Assembly (NCBI GenBank): GCA_018433945.1
Contig: JAHDQF010000051.1
Span: forward strand, 1-48,731
DNA length: 48,731 nt
Direction: 5' to 3'
Origin: Proteiniphilum sp.
GTDB lineage: Bacteria > Bacteroidota > Bacteroidia > Bacteroidales > Dysgonomonadaceae
Positions within the stretch are counted from its first letter, which is position 1; the number at the start of each line of letters is the position of its first letter. This document shows positions 8,198 to 19,255 of this stretch, in pieces. The notes under the pieces are model-generated. The model did not search any database. It was not told the DNA's origin and saw nothing but the letters and a program-made list of their open reading frames with translations. The translations under genes were made by a program, and so were the position numbers.

Positions 8198-8785
8198 TTG
8201 AACTGGATTGAACCGATTGCCGCGCTGCTCGGCATCCTGAGCGTATGGTACGCCCGCAAGGAGAACATCCTGGTTTTCCCTTTCGGGATCGCCAGCGTGG
8301 CCATCTACATCTACATCTGTTTCGTGGCACGCCTCTATGCCAACGCAGGCATCAACGTGGTTTACCTGATATCGAACATGTATGGATGGTACATGTGGTC
8401 GCGCACCGGCGACGACAACCAGAAGCTGCAGATCAGCCGCAACACCCCCTCGCAAAATATCCTCTCCTGGATAGCCGTGGCAGTAATCTACGTGTCAGTT
8501 TTCTTCCTGCTGCGCCGGGTGAACAGTAACGACAGTGCCTATCTGCATTCCTGGCTGCCATGGATCGATGCTTCCAACACCGCCTTTTTCCTGGTAGCTA
8601 CCATCCTGATGGCGGTAAAAAAACTGGAGAACTGGCAGTTCTGGATCATTGGCAACATTGTTTCCATACCTATCTATGCATCGCAGGAACTGTACTTCAC
8701 GGCCATACAGTACACCGTCTTCCTGGTGCTGGCCATCCTGGGCCGGAGAGAGTGGAGAGAGAAAGTGCGTTTTAAGGGTGAATAA
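8198..8785 (+). CDS. pnuC: PnuC-family nicotinamide riboside (or related vitamin) transporter
   Basis: A 195-residue inner-membrane protein with about seven hydrophobic segments. The family hallmarks are NWIEPIAALLGILSVWYARKEN at the N-terminus, NVVYLISNMYGWYMW in the third segment, and WIIGNIVSIPIY plus LYFTAIQYTVFLVLAI near the end. PnuC proteins carry nicotinamide riboside by facilitated diffusion; close relatives carry thiamine or riboflavin, so the substrate is inferred. The best start is TTG 8198, because an in-frame TAA at 8183 leaves no ATG. It sits 36 bp after ftcD and 13 bp before hutI, so it is almost certainly co-transcribed with histidine catabolism. Urocanase in the same cluster needs NAD+, which offers a possible link. 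Confidence 0.82.
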   Translation: MNWIEPIAALLGILSVWYARKENILVFPFGIASVAIYIYICFVARLYANAGINVVYLISNMYGWYMWSRTGDDNQKLQISRNTPSQNILSWIAVAVIYVSVFFLLRRVNSNDSAYLHSWLPWIDASNTAFFLVATILMAVKKLENWQFWIIGNIVSIPIYASQELYFTAIQYTVFLVLAILGRREWREKVRFKGE

Positions 8786-8798
8786 GTGAAAAGAATGG

Positions 8799-10034
8799 AT
8801 GAATAACCTGATCATACAAAATGCTGCGCAAGTAGTAACCTGCAGTGGTTTCTCCGGAAAACATGGAAAGGAGATGTCCGATTTGCAGGTGATTGAAAAC
8901 GGATCGGTGGTTGTGACAGATGGCCTGATTTCTCATATTCTCAAAGCAGACGAGTCGATTCCGGTGAATAAACAGGACTACGAGATATTGAATGCCACCG
9001 GCAAAGCGCTGCTGCCCGGCTTTGTGGATCCGCATACCCATTTTGTTTTTGGCGGATATCGGGAAGAGGAGTTTTCCTGGAGGATGCGGGGCGACAGCTA
9101 TATGGATATCATGAAGCGGGGAGGGGGCATCGTCAACACAACCCGGGCTACCCGTGAAGCGACGGAAGAAGAACTGTTCGAATTGGGGAGACAACGCCTC
9201 GATGCAATGATGCGGCTTGGCATCACCACCGTGGAGGGGAAGAGCGGATACGGACTGAACAGGGAGACCGAACTGAAGCAGCTGCGTGTGATGCGGCGGC
9301 TGAATGAGAACCACCCGGTGGATATTGTCCCCACCTACATGGGAGCACATGCCACCCCCGCTGAGTGGAAGGGCAGGGAGGATGCTTTTATCGATTTTCA
9401 GATCAATGAGATGTTCCCGCTGGTAGCAAAAGAGGGACTGGCCGAAGCGGTCGATATCTTCTGCGAAAAAGGCGTCTTCTCCATTGAACAATCAAGACGA
9501 TATCTGACAGCCGCCAGGGAACATGGTTTTAAACTGAAAATGCATGCCGATGAAATCGCACCCCTGGGCGGGGCCGAACTGGCGGCAGAACTGCGTTGCC
9601 TCTCGGCAGATCATCTGCTGCAAGCTTCGGATGAGGGGATTCGTACCATGGCTGAGAGGGGCGTGGTGGCAACACTACTGCCATTGACCGCTTTTTCGCT
9701 ACGGGAGAAATATGCACGCGGCAGGGAGATGATCGATGCCGGTTGTATGGTGGCGCTGGCGACCGACTTCAATCCGGGAAGTTCGTTCTCGGCATCGGTG
9801 CCGCTGCTCTTTGCACTGGCCTGCATCTATATGCAGCTCACTCCCGGGGAGGCGGTGGCAGCTTTAACGATCAACAGTGCTGCGGCCATTGATCGTGCCG
9901 ATCGCATCGGCAGCATCGACATCGGTAAGCAGGGCGACCTGGTTTTACTCCAGTTTCCCTCCTACAAGTTTCTGCCTTACCATGTGGGAATGAATTGCGT
10001 GGAGACGGTGATTAAACGAGGGGAAATCGTATGA
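8799..10034 (+). CDS. hutI: Imidazolonepropionase
   Basis: Hydrolyses 4-imidazolone-5-propionate to N-formimino-L-glutamate, the third step of histidine breakdown. It is a 411-residue amidohydrolase-superfamily enzyme. Metal and substrate motifs are visible: DPHTHFVFGG with H79 and H81, TTVEGKSGYGL, the HADE motif at 249-252, SADHLLQAS, and ATDFNPGSS near residue 325 with the conserved Asp. The length is normal for the family. ATG 8799 follows pnuC by 13 bp, and the stop overlaps the fchA start by 4 bp (ATGA), which implies translational coupling. A single metal ion (Zn or Fe) is known for the family. Confidence 0.95.
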   Translation: MNNLIIQNAAQVVTCSGFSGKHGKEMSDLQVIENGSVVVTDGLISHILKADESIPVNKQDYEILNATGKALLPGFVDPHTHFVFGGYREEEFSWRMRGDSYMDIMKRGGGIVNTTRATREATEEELFELGRQRLDAMMRLGITTVEGKSGYGLNRETELKQLRVMRRLNENHPVDIVPTYMGAHATPAEWKGREDAFIDFQINEMFPLVAKEGLAEAVDIFCEKGVFSIEQSRRYLTAAREHGFKLKMHADEIAPLGGAELAAELRCLSADHLLQASDEGIRTMAERGVVATLLPLTAFSLREKYARGREMIDAGCMVALATDFNPGSSFSASVPLLFALACIYMQLTPGEAVAALTINSAAAIDRADRIGSIDIGKQGDLVLLQFPSYKFLPYHVGMNCVETVIKRGEIV

Positions 10035-10660
10035 GGAAACTACAAGACCTGACTGTCAAAGAATTTCTTGAGAAAACCGCTGCCAATGAGGCTGTCCCCG
10101 GTGGCGGAAGCAATGCTGCTTTGAATGCTGCCATGGCGACTGCGCTGACAGAGATGGTGGCCAGCCTGACCATCGGCAGGAAGAAGTATGCCGGCGTGGA
10201 GGAGCGGATGAAACAGATTGCCGCAGAGATGTCGGAACAGCGGAGCCGCTTCATGGAGGATATCGATCGTGATGCGGAGGCATACCGCCTGGTCATGGAG
10301 GCATACCGGCTACCGAAAGAAACGGATGAAGAGATTACAACCCGTAATGAGAAAATTCAGGAAGCCACAAAAATTGCTGCCCTGGTACCGATGGAGGTGG
10401 CGGAAAGGGCTTTCGGGCTGCTCGGCACCATGCGGAAAACACTGGAAAAGGGTAACCCCAACGCTGCGACAGACGGACTGGTGGGACTCATGAACTGCCG
10501 CACCGCCATCCTGAGCGCGCTGCTCAACGTGCGCATCAACCTGGGCAGCATCACCGACCGGGCGTTTGTAGATAAGCTGACTGCAGCATGCGACCGGATG
10601 GAAAAGGAGACCATGGAACAGGAGATGGCTGCAATCAGCCGTTTAAAATCAAAACGATAA
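10031..10660 (+). CDS. fchA: Formimidoyltetrahydrofolate cyclodeaminase
   Basis: Converts 5-formimino-tetrahydrofolate to 5,10-methenyl-tetrahydrofolate plus ammonia, completing one-carbon recovery from histidine. The 209-residue helical protein shows the cyclodeaminase family block VPGGGSNAALNAAMATALTEMVASLTIG near the N-terminus, then AYRLPKETDEE and NPNAATDGLVGLMNCRTAI, which place the folate-binding surface. It overlaps hutI by 4 bp, and its TAA is followed directly by the hutH ATG, so the three genes are tightly coupled. In animals this domain is fused to the transferase; here the two functions are encoded as separate genes within one operon. Confidence 0.92.
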   Translation: MRKLQDLTVKEFLEKTAANEAVPGGGSNAALNAAMATALTEMVASLTIGRKKYAGVEERMKQIAAEMSEQRSRFMEDIDRDAEAYRLVMEAYRLPKETDEEITTRNEKIQEATKIAALVPMEVAERAFGLLGTMRKTLEKGNPNAATDGLVGLMNCRTAILSALLNVRINLGSITDRAFVDKLTAACDRMEKETMEQEMAAISRLKSKR

Positions 10661-12160
10661 ATGAAAAACATATACTATATCGGTCAGAGTGAACTGACTA
10701 TCGATGACCTGGAATGGATCATCAGCGATAATATTAAGGTAGAACTGGCTCCCGAAGCCAAAGAACGTATTCAGAAATGCCGCGATTATCTGGACAGAAA
10801 GATGGAAACCCAGCAGGAGCCGATCTATGGCATCACCACCGGCTTCGGCTCACTCTGCGAAAGAACCATCACCAATGAGGATCTGAGTACATTGCAGGAG
10901 AACCTGGTAAAGTCGCACGCCTGCAGCGTGGGTGAGGAGGTGATGCCGCTGATTGTAAAGCTGATGTTCCTGCTCAAGGCACATGCCCTCTCACTGGGCT
11001 ACAGCGGCGTACAGGTGGCTACCGTGCAGCGGATGCTCGACCTTTTTAACAACGACATCCTGCCTATCGTTTACGACAAGGGGTCGCTGGGTGCGTCGGG
11101 CGATCTGGCTCCGCTGGCCAACCTCTTCCTGCCGTTGATCGGGGTGGGGGACGTATTTTACAAAGGCCGCAAACGGGATATCGGCGACGTGCTCGATGAG
11201 TTCGGATGGAAGCCGATAAAACTGAAAAGCAAGGAGGGACTGGCGCTGCTCAACGGTACCCAGTTCATGTCGGCCCACGGAGTCTATGCCATCATGAAGG
11301 CACAACGTCTCTCCAGGCGGGCCGATCTGATCGCGGCCATCTCACTTGATGCCTACGACGGTCACCTTGAACCGTTCGACGAGCGGCTGCACTTGATCCG
11401 TCCCCACCCGGGGCAGCTGGAGACCAGCCAAAATATACGCAAGTTTCTGGAGGGAAGCCAGCTCATCACCAGGGAGAAAAAACACCTGCAGGATCCCTAT
11501 TCGTTCCGCTGTGTGCCGCAGGTACATGGTGCCACCAAAGATGCACTCAAATACGTGAAGCAGGTGGTGGTGACCGAGATCAACTCGGTAACCGACAACC
11601 CCACCATCTTCCCCGACGACGATGAGATCATCTCTGGCGGTAACTTTCACGGTCAGCCGCTGGCCATCGCCTTCGACTTCCTGGCCATCGCCCTGGCAGA
11701 GCTGGGCAACATATCCGAACGCCGCACGGCACAGCTGATTCTCGGCAAACGCGACCTGCCGGAGTTTCTGGTGGCGAATCCCGGTTTGAACTCGGGCTTT
11801 ATGATTCCCCAGTATGTGGCCGCATCGGTGGTGAGTCAGAACAAGATGTACTGCTACCCTGCCAGTACCGATTCCATCGTCTCCTCCAACGGACAGGAGG
11901 ACCATGTGAGCATGGGTGCCACCTCGGCCATCAAACTGCTCAAGGTGATGGATAACCTCGATATCATCCTCTCCATTGAACTGATAAACGCTGTGCAGGC
12001 ACTTGAGTTCCGTCGTCCCCTCCGCTCATCGCCCCTGATAGAGAAGGTGATGAAGGCTTTTCGCAAGGAGGTCCCTTTTATCGATGAAGATATTGTGATG
12101 TATAAAGAGATCCGTAAGACAGTGGCATTCCTGAACAAACTTCAGGTGGATGAACTCTGA
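10661..12160 (+). CDS. hutH: Histidine ammonia-lyase
   Basis: Removes ammonia from L-histidine to give urocanate, the first step of the pathway. The 499-residue protein has the MIO-forming triad Ala-Ser-Gly at 145-147 in GSLGASGDLAPLANL, where the three residues cyclise to the electrophilic cofactor. Other family blocks are YGITTGFGSL, NGTQFMSAHG, QDPYSFRCVPQVHGA and the C-terminal SSNGQEDHVSMG. The length is normal (about 500). ATG 10661 directly abuts the fchA stop codon. The first enzyme of the pathway is thus encoded last in the operon, while hutU is separated upstream. Confidence 0.96.
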   Translation: MKNIYYIGQSELTIDDLEWIISDNIKVELAPEAKERIQKCRDYLDRKMETQQEPIYGITTGFGSLCERTITNEDLSTLQENLVKSHACSVGEEVMPLIVKLMFLLKAHALSLGYSGVQVATVQRMLDLFNNDILPIVYDKGSLGASGDLAPLANLFLPLIGVGDVFYKGRKRDIGDVLDEFGWKPIKLKSKEGLALLNGTQFMSAHGVYAIMKAQRLSRRADLIAAISLDAYDGHLEPFDERLHLIRPHPGQLETSQNIRKFLEGSQLITREKKHLQDPYSFRCVPQVHGATKDALKYVKQVVVTEINSVTDNPTIFPDDDEIISGGNFHGQPLAIAFDFLAIALAELGNISERRTAQLILGKRDLPEFLVANPGLNSGFMIPQYVAASVVSQNKMYCYPASTDSIVSSNGQEDHVSMGATSAIKLLKVMDNLDIILSIELINAVQALEFRRPLRSSPLIEKVMKAFRKEVPFIDEDIVMYKEIRKTVAFLNKLQVDEL

Positions 12161-12208
12161 GAGCCAATTTATTTGTTGAAATCGAGGTGAAAAAAAAATC
12201 GCTTTATG

Positions 12209-12216
12209 TATCTTTG
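12209..12216 (+). promoter_or_regulatory. Predicted -7 box of the MFS transporter gene
   Basis: TATCTTTG is an exact TAnnTTTG match, 53 bp before ATG 12269, in the 108-bp gap after hutH. It suggests that the transporter can be expressed independently of the hut operon. Confidence 0.5.
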
Positions 12217-12268
12217 CAGCTTCACATGATCAATCTCACATAACAACAAACCTATAACAATTGACGAA

Positions 12269-13654
12269 ATGGTAGAGAATTTGAGGAAATCGCTCAGGGA
12301 TTCTGCAGCAGCACGATGGAGTGCACTGCTCATTGTCTCGTTTACAATGATGTGCGGATATTTTTTAACGGATATCATGGCTCCGTTGGCCGGATTACTG
12401 GAAGGTCAGCTCGGCTGGTCGCGTGCAGAATATGGTACCTTCACCAGCGCATACGGATGGTTTAACGTCTTTCTGTTGATGCTGATCTTAGGCGGGATCA
12501 TCCTCGACAAGCTGGGCGTGCGTATTACGGGAGTGGGGGCAGCCGCGGTGATGGTAATAGGCTCTGCAATAAAGTATTGGGCCATATCCAGCGATGTATT
12601 GCGGGGGCAGACGCTTTTCGGGCTGGACGCGCAGGTCTTCTGGGCAAGCGTTGGCTTTGCAGTTTTTGCCGTCGGCGTAGAAGTTGCCGGTATCACCGTC
12701 TCAAAGATTATCGTGAAATGGTTCAAGGGGAAGGAACTGGCCACCGCTATGGGCATGCAGGTGGCCATGGCCAGGATAGGTACCGCGCTGGCGCTGGGTT
12801 TCTCCATACCCATTGCCAAAGCTACGGGTGTGATCGATGTTTCCCGCCCGTTGCTGATCGCGCTGATCGGACTCTGTATCGGTTTGATCGCTTTCTTTAT
12901 GTATGTGGTGATGGACAGGAAGTTAGATACTTCAGAAGCTGCCGGAGCGGAGGAAGAGACAAATCCGGAGGATGAATTCAAGCTGTCGGATATCGGAAAG
13001 ATATTGGGTAACAGAGGCTGGTGGTACATTGCCATTCTGTGTGTACTGTTCTACTCGGCTGTATTCCCTTTCCTGAAGTATGCCACTGACCTGATGGTCA
13101 ATAAGTTTGGTGTGGAAGAAGATCTCGCCGGTTTGATCCCCATGTTGCTGCCTTTCGGAAATATTCTGCTAACACCGCTCTTTGGGGGTATTTACGATAA
13201 AATAGGAAAAGGGGCGACCATCATGATCATCGGAGCCAGTCTGCTGATCATTGTACATGCCCTCTTCTCCATACCTGGATTGAACAGCTGGATCTTTGCC
13301 ATGGTGCTGGTCGTATTCCTGGGTATCGCCTTTTCTTTGGTGCCTTCGGCCATGTGGCCCTCGGTGCCGAAGATTGTACCGGAAAAACGACTGGGGACCG
13401 CCTATTCGCTGATTTTCTGGGTACAGAACTGGGGACTGATGGGTGTGCCCCTTCTCATCGGCTGGGTGCTGGAGAAGTACTGCGTGACGGGACAAACGGT
13501 GCGCAACGGATTGACCGTGAACACCTATGATTATACCATCCCGATGCTGATCTTCACCAGCTTCGGTGTACTGGCTCTGGTCTTTGCCTTCCTGCTGAAA
13601 GCGGAGGATAAAAAGAAAGGGTACGGTCTGGAATCACCGAATATGCAGGAGTAG
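12269..13654 (+). CDS. Major facilitator superfamily transporter
   Basis: A 461-residue membrane protein with about 12 hydrophobic segments split by a charged central loop (about residues 215-240, rich in E and D). The first-half loop GGIILDKLGVRITG and the second-half GGIYDKIGKGATIM are the paired MFS loop 2-3 / 8-9 motifs. It lies 108 bp after hutH on the same strand, with its own predicted -7 box, so it may supply histidine, urocanate or another organic anion. The substrate cannot be read from the sequence, and the hut link rests on position alone. It is convergent with the VIT-family gene, with 54 bp between the stops and no clear terminator hairpin. It ends with TAG, showing that TAG is an ordinary stop here. 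Confidence 0.8.
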   Translation: MVENLRKSLRDSAAARWSALLIVSFTMMCGYFLTDIMAPLAGLLEGQLGWSRAEYGTFTSAYGWFNVFLLMLILGGIILDKLGVRITGVGAAAVMVIGSAIKYWAISSDVLRGQTLFGLDAQVFWASVGFAVFAVGVEVAGITVSKIIVKWFKGKELATAMGMQVAMARIGTALALGFSIPIAKATGVIDVSRPLLIALIGLCIGLIAFFMYVVMDRKLDTSEAAGAEEETNPEDEFKLSDIGKILGNRGWWYIAILCVLFYSAVFPFLKYATDLMVNKFGVEEDLAGLIPMLLPFGNILLTPLFGGIYDKIGKGATIMIIGASLLIIVHALFSIPGLNSWIFAMVLVVFLGIAFSLVPSAMWPSVPKIVPEKRLGTAYSLIFWVQNWGLMGVPLLIGWVLEKYCVTGQTVRNGLTVNTYDYTIPMLIFTSFGVLALVFAFLLKAEDKKKGYGLESPNMQE

Positions 13655-13708
13655 TCGCAAGATGGAAGAGTGATTGTGATCCGGACGCTGCTGGCGCGAC
13701 TTTACATT

Positions 13709-14422
13709 TTATATATTTACACCAAAAATATATCCCACAAGGGCCGATAATCCCATCGCCACAGTTCCCCAAATGACAATCCGGAACACTCCCTTTTTTA
13801 TGATAGATCCTCCTGTTTTGGCTGACACCGCACCCAATATAGCAAGCGCTATAATGGTAAAAACGTATAAAGAAGGGACCATATTGGATAAAGGGACAAA
13901 CAAGACAACCAAAAGAGGCAGCACTCCTCCGGCCAAAAAGGAAGCGCAGGAAGCTAAAGCAGCCTGAATAGGGTTAGCCTGGCTCATTTCGTTGATGCCC
14001 AGTTCATCCCTCACATGAGCACCCAAAGCGTCTTTTTCCATCAATTCTTTGGCAACCAAACCGGCTGTTTCTTTTTTTAAGCCACGTCGCTCATATATTT
14101 CTGCCAAAATCTTTAATTCAACATCAGGCATCTCGTTTAATTCCTGTCTCTCTCTTTCGATATCAGCTTTTTCAATATCAGTTTGCGAACTGACGGATAC
14201 ATACTCACCGGCAGCCATTGAAATGGCACCGGCTACCAAACCGGCAACAGCTGCCAGTAAAACAGGCGCTCTTTCTGAATTGGCGGCTGCAACACCAACG
14301 GCAAGACTTGAAATAGAAATGATTCCGTCATTTGCTCCTAACACAGCGGCTCTGAGCCAGTTACTGCGACCTATAAAATGGCTGTCTAAATAGTTGTCAA
14401 TCGTAATTGTTTTGTTTTCCAT
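13709..14422 (-). CDS. VIT1/CCC1-family transporter
   Basis: A 237-residue membrane protein of the vacuolar iron transporter family, whose members move Fe2+ or Mn2+ in exchange for protons. The N-terminus SNWLRAAVLGANDGIISISSLAVGVAAA is the hallmark first segment with the conserved N-D-G, followed by GAISMAAGEYVSVSSQTDIEKADIERE with the conserved Glu and Met positions. A cytoplasmic helical region rich in E and K (about 85-140) matches the metal-binding domain of the family, and three more membrane segments follow. About five membrane segments in total, of usual length. It reads away from trhA and towards the MFS gene. The metal specificity is inferred. Confidence 0.85.
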   Translation of the reverse strand: MENKTITIDNYLDSHFIGRSNWLRAAVLGANDGIISISSLAVGVAAANSERAPVLLAAVAGLVAGAISMAAGEYVSVSSQTDIEKADIERERQELNEMPDVELKILAEIYERRGLKKETAGLVAKELMEKDALGAHVRDELGINEMSQANPIQAALASCASFLAGGVLPLLVVLFVPLSNMVPSLYVFTIIALAILGAVSAKTGGSIIKKGVFRIVIWGTVAMGLSALVGYIFGVNI

Positions 14423-14484
14423 TTTATTTGTTCTTTTTTATAGCGTAATGATCAGCATGGTGCAATTGTTTATTTTATAACGGA

Positions 14485-15141
14485 TTATAACGGAATCAGG
14501 TACGCCGCGTAGATATGGCTCGCCAGTCCCAATAGCACGAAGAAATGAAAAACGGCGTGGACAAACTCCCGCCTGGCAGTAGCATAGATTACAGCTCCGG
14601 AAATATAGAAGAGACCGCCAACAAGCAGCCAGATCACCGTATCGATGGCATCGGCTGCCCGGGCAACTTCTATCAGCGGCTTAAAGGCGATCAGCACGAT
14701 GAGGCCCATCAGCACATAGGAGGCGGTTTTGAGGTTACTGTTCCGCTTTAGCGGACGGAAGCTGATGAGGATGCCGGTGAAGGCGATCAGCCAGACCACC
14801 CCGAAGATGAGCCAGCTCAAGTAAGGTTCCTCGCGAAGTAGTATCAGTGTGAAAGGGGAGTAGCTGGCCGCGATCAGCAGGTAGATGGCCGCATGGTCGT
14901 AGTGACGCAGTTTCGCCTTTTGTACCGGCTCCTGCACGTAGTGGTAGAGAGTGGAGGCACCCATACAGCCAATCATCCCCAGTCCGAAGAGCACATATGC
15001 CACTACCGCTCTTGGGTTGCCCGCCACGACGGCTCTTTCAATCAGCAGGATCGCGCCCGCAACTCCCATCAGTAGCCCCAGTGCGTGTGTCAGGTAATTG
15101 GCTTTCTCTTCCCTTTCGGTATAAAATTTCTCTTTGGACAT
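14485..15141 (-). CDS. trhA: TrhA/hemolysin III family membrane protein (PAQR-like)
   Basis: A 218-residue protein with seven hydrophobic segments. Family features are NYLTHALGLLMG at the N-terminus, STLYHYVQ and RHYDHAAIYLLIAASYSPF in the middle with conserved His and Asp, and FHFFVLLGLASHIYAA at the end with the paired His residues thought to bind zinc. TrhA members affect membrane-lipid fluidity balance; the hemolysin name is historical. The start was set at ATG 15141 (MSKEKFYTERE), although the frame stays open upstream, because the extra region runs back through the clpB leader and coding start. A near-consensus -7 box (TACCTTTA) lies at 15163-15170 on this strand. Divergent from clpB. 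Confidence 0.85.
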   Translation of the reverse strand: MSKEKFYTEREEKANYLTHALGLLMGVAGAILLIERAVVAGNPRAVVAYVLFGLGMIGCMGASTLYHYVQEPVQKAKLRHYDHAAIYLLIAASYSPFTLILLREEPYLSWLIFGVVWLIAFTGILISFRPLKRNSNLKTASYVLMGLIVLIAFKPLIEVARAADAIDTVIWLLVGGLFYISGAVIYATARREFVHAVFHFFVLLGLASHIYAAYLIPL

Positions 15142-15253
15142 GCAACAGGTTTGATTGTAACGTAAAGGTACAACAAAATCCTGACAAAAAGTCACTCTTT
15201 TGCAAATGGCAAAGATTTTGACCATCATTAGTAAAAAACAAAAACAAAAGCAT

Positions 15254-17842
<2,589 letters not shown>

Positions 17843-17887
17843 CAGCCTGCTGCATGTGGTTATGTTACAGTTGTTTGTTTATAGTCA

Positions 17888-19225
17888 TTAGTTGAATAAA
17901 CTCTCGATGTTTTTAAGTGATTTATTGAGGAAGAAAACCACCACCTGATCGTAGGGTTCAATCAGGGTATCTCCGTCAACCAGCATTGGCTCCCCGTTGC
18001 GGATGATAGCACCAAAAGTGATGTCGGAGGGTAGATTCAGGTTTTTGATCAGTTTCTTGGTTACTTTGGAGTTGGGTTTGGCGATTACCTCTCCCACGTT
18101 GGCGTCGGCGATGGTGAGGCTCTTGATGTTAGAGGCATCTGCCTTGAGCAGCAGTTCGTAAATCTTGCTGGCGGCGATCAATTTTTTGTTGATCACCGTG
18201 CCGATATTGAACCGTTCTGCCATGGAGATGTAATCGAGGTTCTCCACCTCAGCCACTGTTTTTTTCACCCCATACTGTTTTGCCATCATGCAACCCAGGA
18301 TATTGGCCTCAGAGTTTGCGGTCAGGGCCAGAAACGCATCGGTGTCACCGATCCCCTCCCGCAACAGGAAGTCGGTGTTTCGGCCATCCTCTACGAAGAC
18401 GGTGACGTTGGAGGGTGCCATCTCCACCAGCATCTCTGCCCTTTCCCGGTCTTTTTCAATGATCTTGATGTTGATGTTCTGTGGCAATTGCTGGATGGTT
18501 CGCATGGTGATGCGGCTGCCACCCATGAACATGATCTTTTTCGTCTCAAACGATTTCTTACCCAGCATCTCTGAAAGGGTGTCTACATACTTGCGAAGGG
18601 AAGTGAAGTAGATGATGTCGTTAGGGAGCACCTGGTCGTTACCCCTGGGTATCAGTGTTGTGTTGTCCCGCTTGATAGCCACCAGGTGGAAGCGCTTGTT
18701 CTCCTCCATCAACTCATAGAGGTATTTGTGGACGATGGGTGCGTTATCCCGCACCTTGGCAGCTGCCAGGATCACCGTGCCGTTGCATAGTTCCCACCAG
18801 AAACGTGTCCAGGGCTTTTTGAGCGACATGGCGATCTCACGTGCTGCGATCAACTCAGGGTAGATCATGGAGTGGATACCCAGCTTCTCGAAGAACTCCG
18901 TATTTTTGGGCAGCAGATACTCGTAGTTATCAATACGTGCAAGCGTTTTCTTTGCACCCAGGTTAGAGGCTAACATGCAGGAGGTGATGTTTTTTGACTC
19001 TTCGGGGGTGACACCTATATAGAGATCGGATCCCGATATGCCTGCTTCAGTGAGATCTTTCAGTGAGGTACAATTACCTACAAATGTGAGTACATCGGTG
19101 TTGTCACGAATGATAGAGAGTCGATCCTTGTTCCCATCCATCAGGGTGATGTCATGATTTTCCTGTCCGAGCAGTTTAGCAAGGTGTGTGCCAACGGCGC
19201 CTGCACCGGCAATTAAAATTTTCAT
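17888..19225 (-). CDS. trkA: Trk potassium uptake regulatory subunit TrkA
   Basis: Cytoplasmic NAD(H)-binding subunit that gates the TrkH potassium channel. The 445-residue protein has the usual duplicated layout: an N-terminal Rossmann domain with IAGAGAVGTHLAKLL (GxGxxG at 7-12) and acidic MDGNKDR at the end of strand 2, a TrkA_C domain around 140-220 (ending with IIYFTSLRKYVDTLSEM), a second Rossmann-like domain starting KKIMFMGGSRIT, and a second TrkA_C domain ending DQVVVFFLNKSLKNIESLF. It lies 30 bp after dxs on the same strand, so it is probably co-transcribed. No trkH follows; clpB converges on it with a 45-bp gap. The channel partner must be elsewhere. Confidence 0.93.
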   Translation of the reverse strand: MKILIAGAGAVGTHLAKLLGQENHDITLMDGNKDRLSIIRDNTDVLTFVGNCTSLKDLTEAGISGSDLYIGVTPEESKNITSCMLASNLGAKKTLARIDNYEYLLPKNTEFFEKLGIHSMIYPELIAAREIAMSLKKPWTRFWWELCNGTVILAAAKVRDNAPIVHKYLYELMEENKRFHLVAIKRDNTTLIPRGNDQVLPNDIIYFTSLRKYVDTLSEMLGKKSFETKKIMFMGGSRITMRTIQQLPQNINIKIIEKDRERAEMLVEMAPSNVTVFVEDGRNTDFLLREGIGDTDAFLALTANSEANILGCMMAKQYGVKKTVAEVENLDYISMAERFNIGTVINKKLIAASKIYELLLKADASNIKSLTIADANVGEVIAKPNSKVTKKLIKNLNLPSDITFGAIIRNGEPMLVDGDTLIEPYDQVVVFFLNKSLKNIESLFN

Positions 19226-19255
19226 TGATTGTGTTGCAATAAATTATTTTTTCAA

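Noticed and set aside
7220-8455. Long open frame on the minus strand opposite ftcD and pnuC
   Set aside because: It is the mirror of well-supported plus-strand genes and encodes no recognisable domain; GC-rich codon use on the other strand creates such frames.
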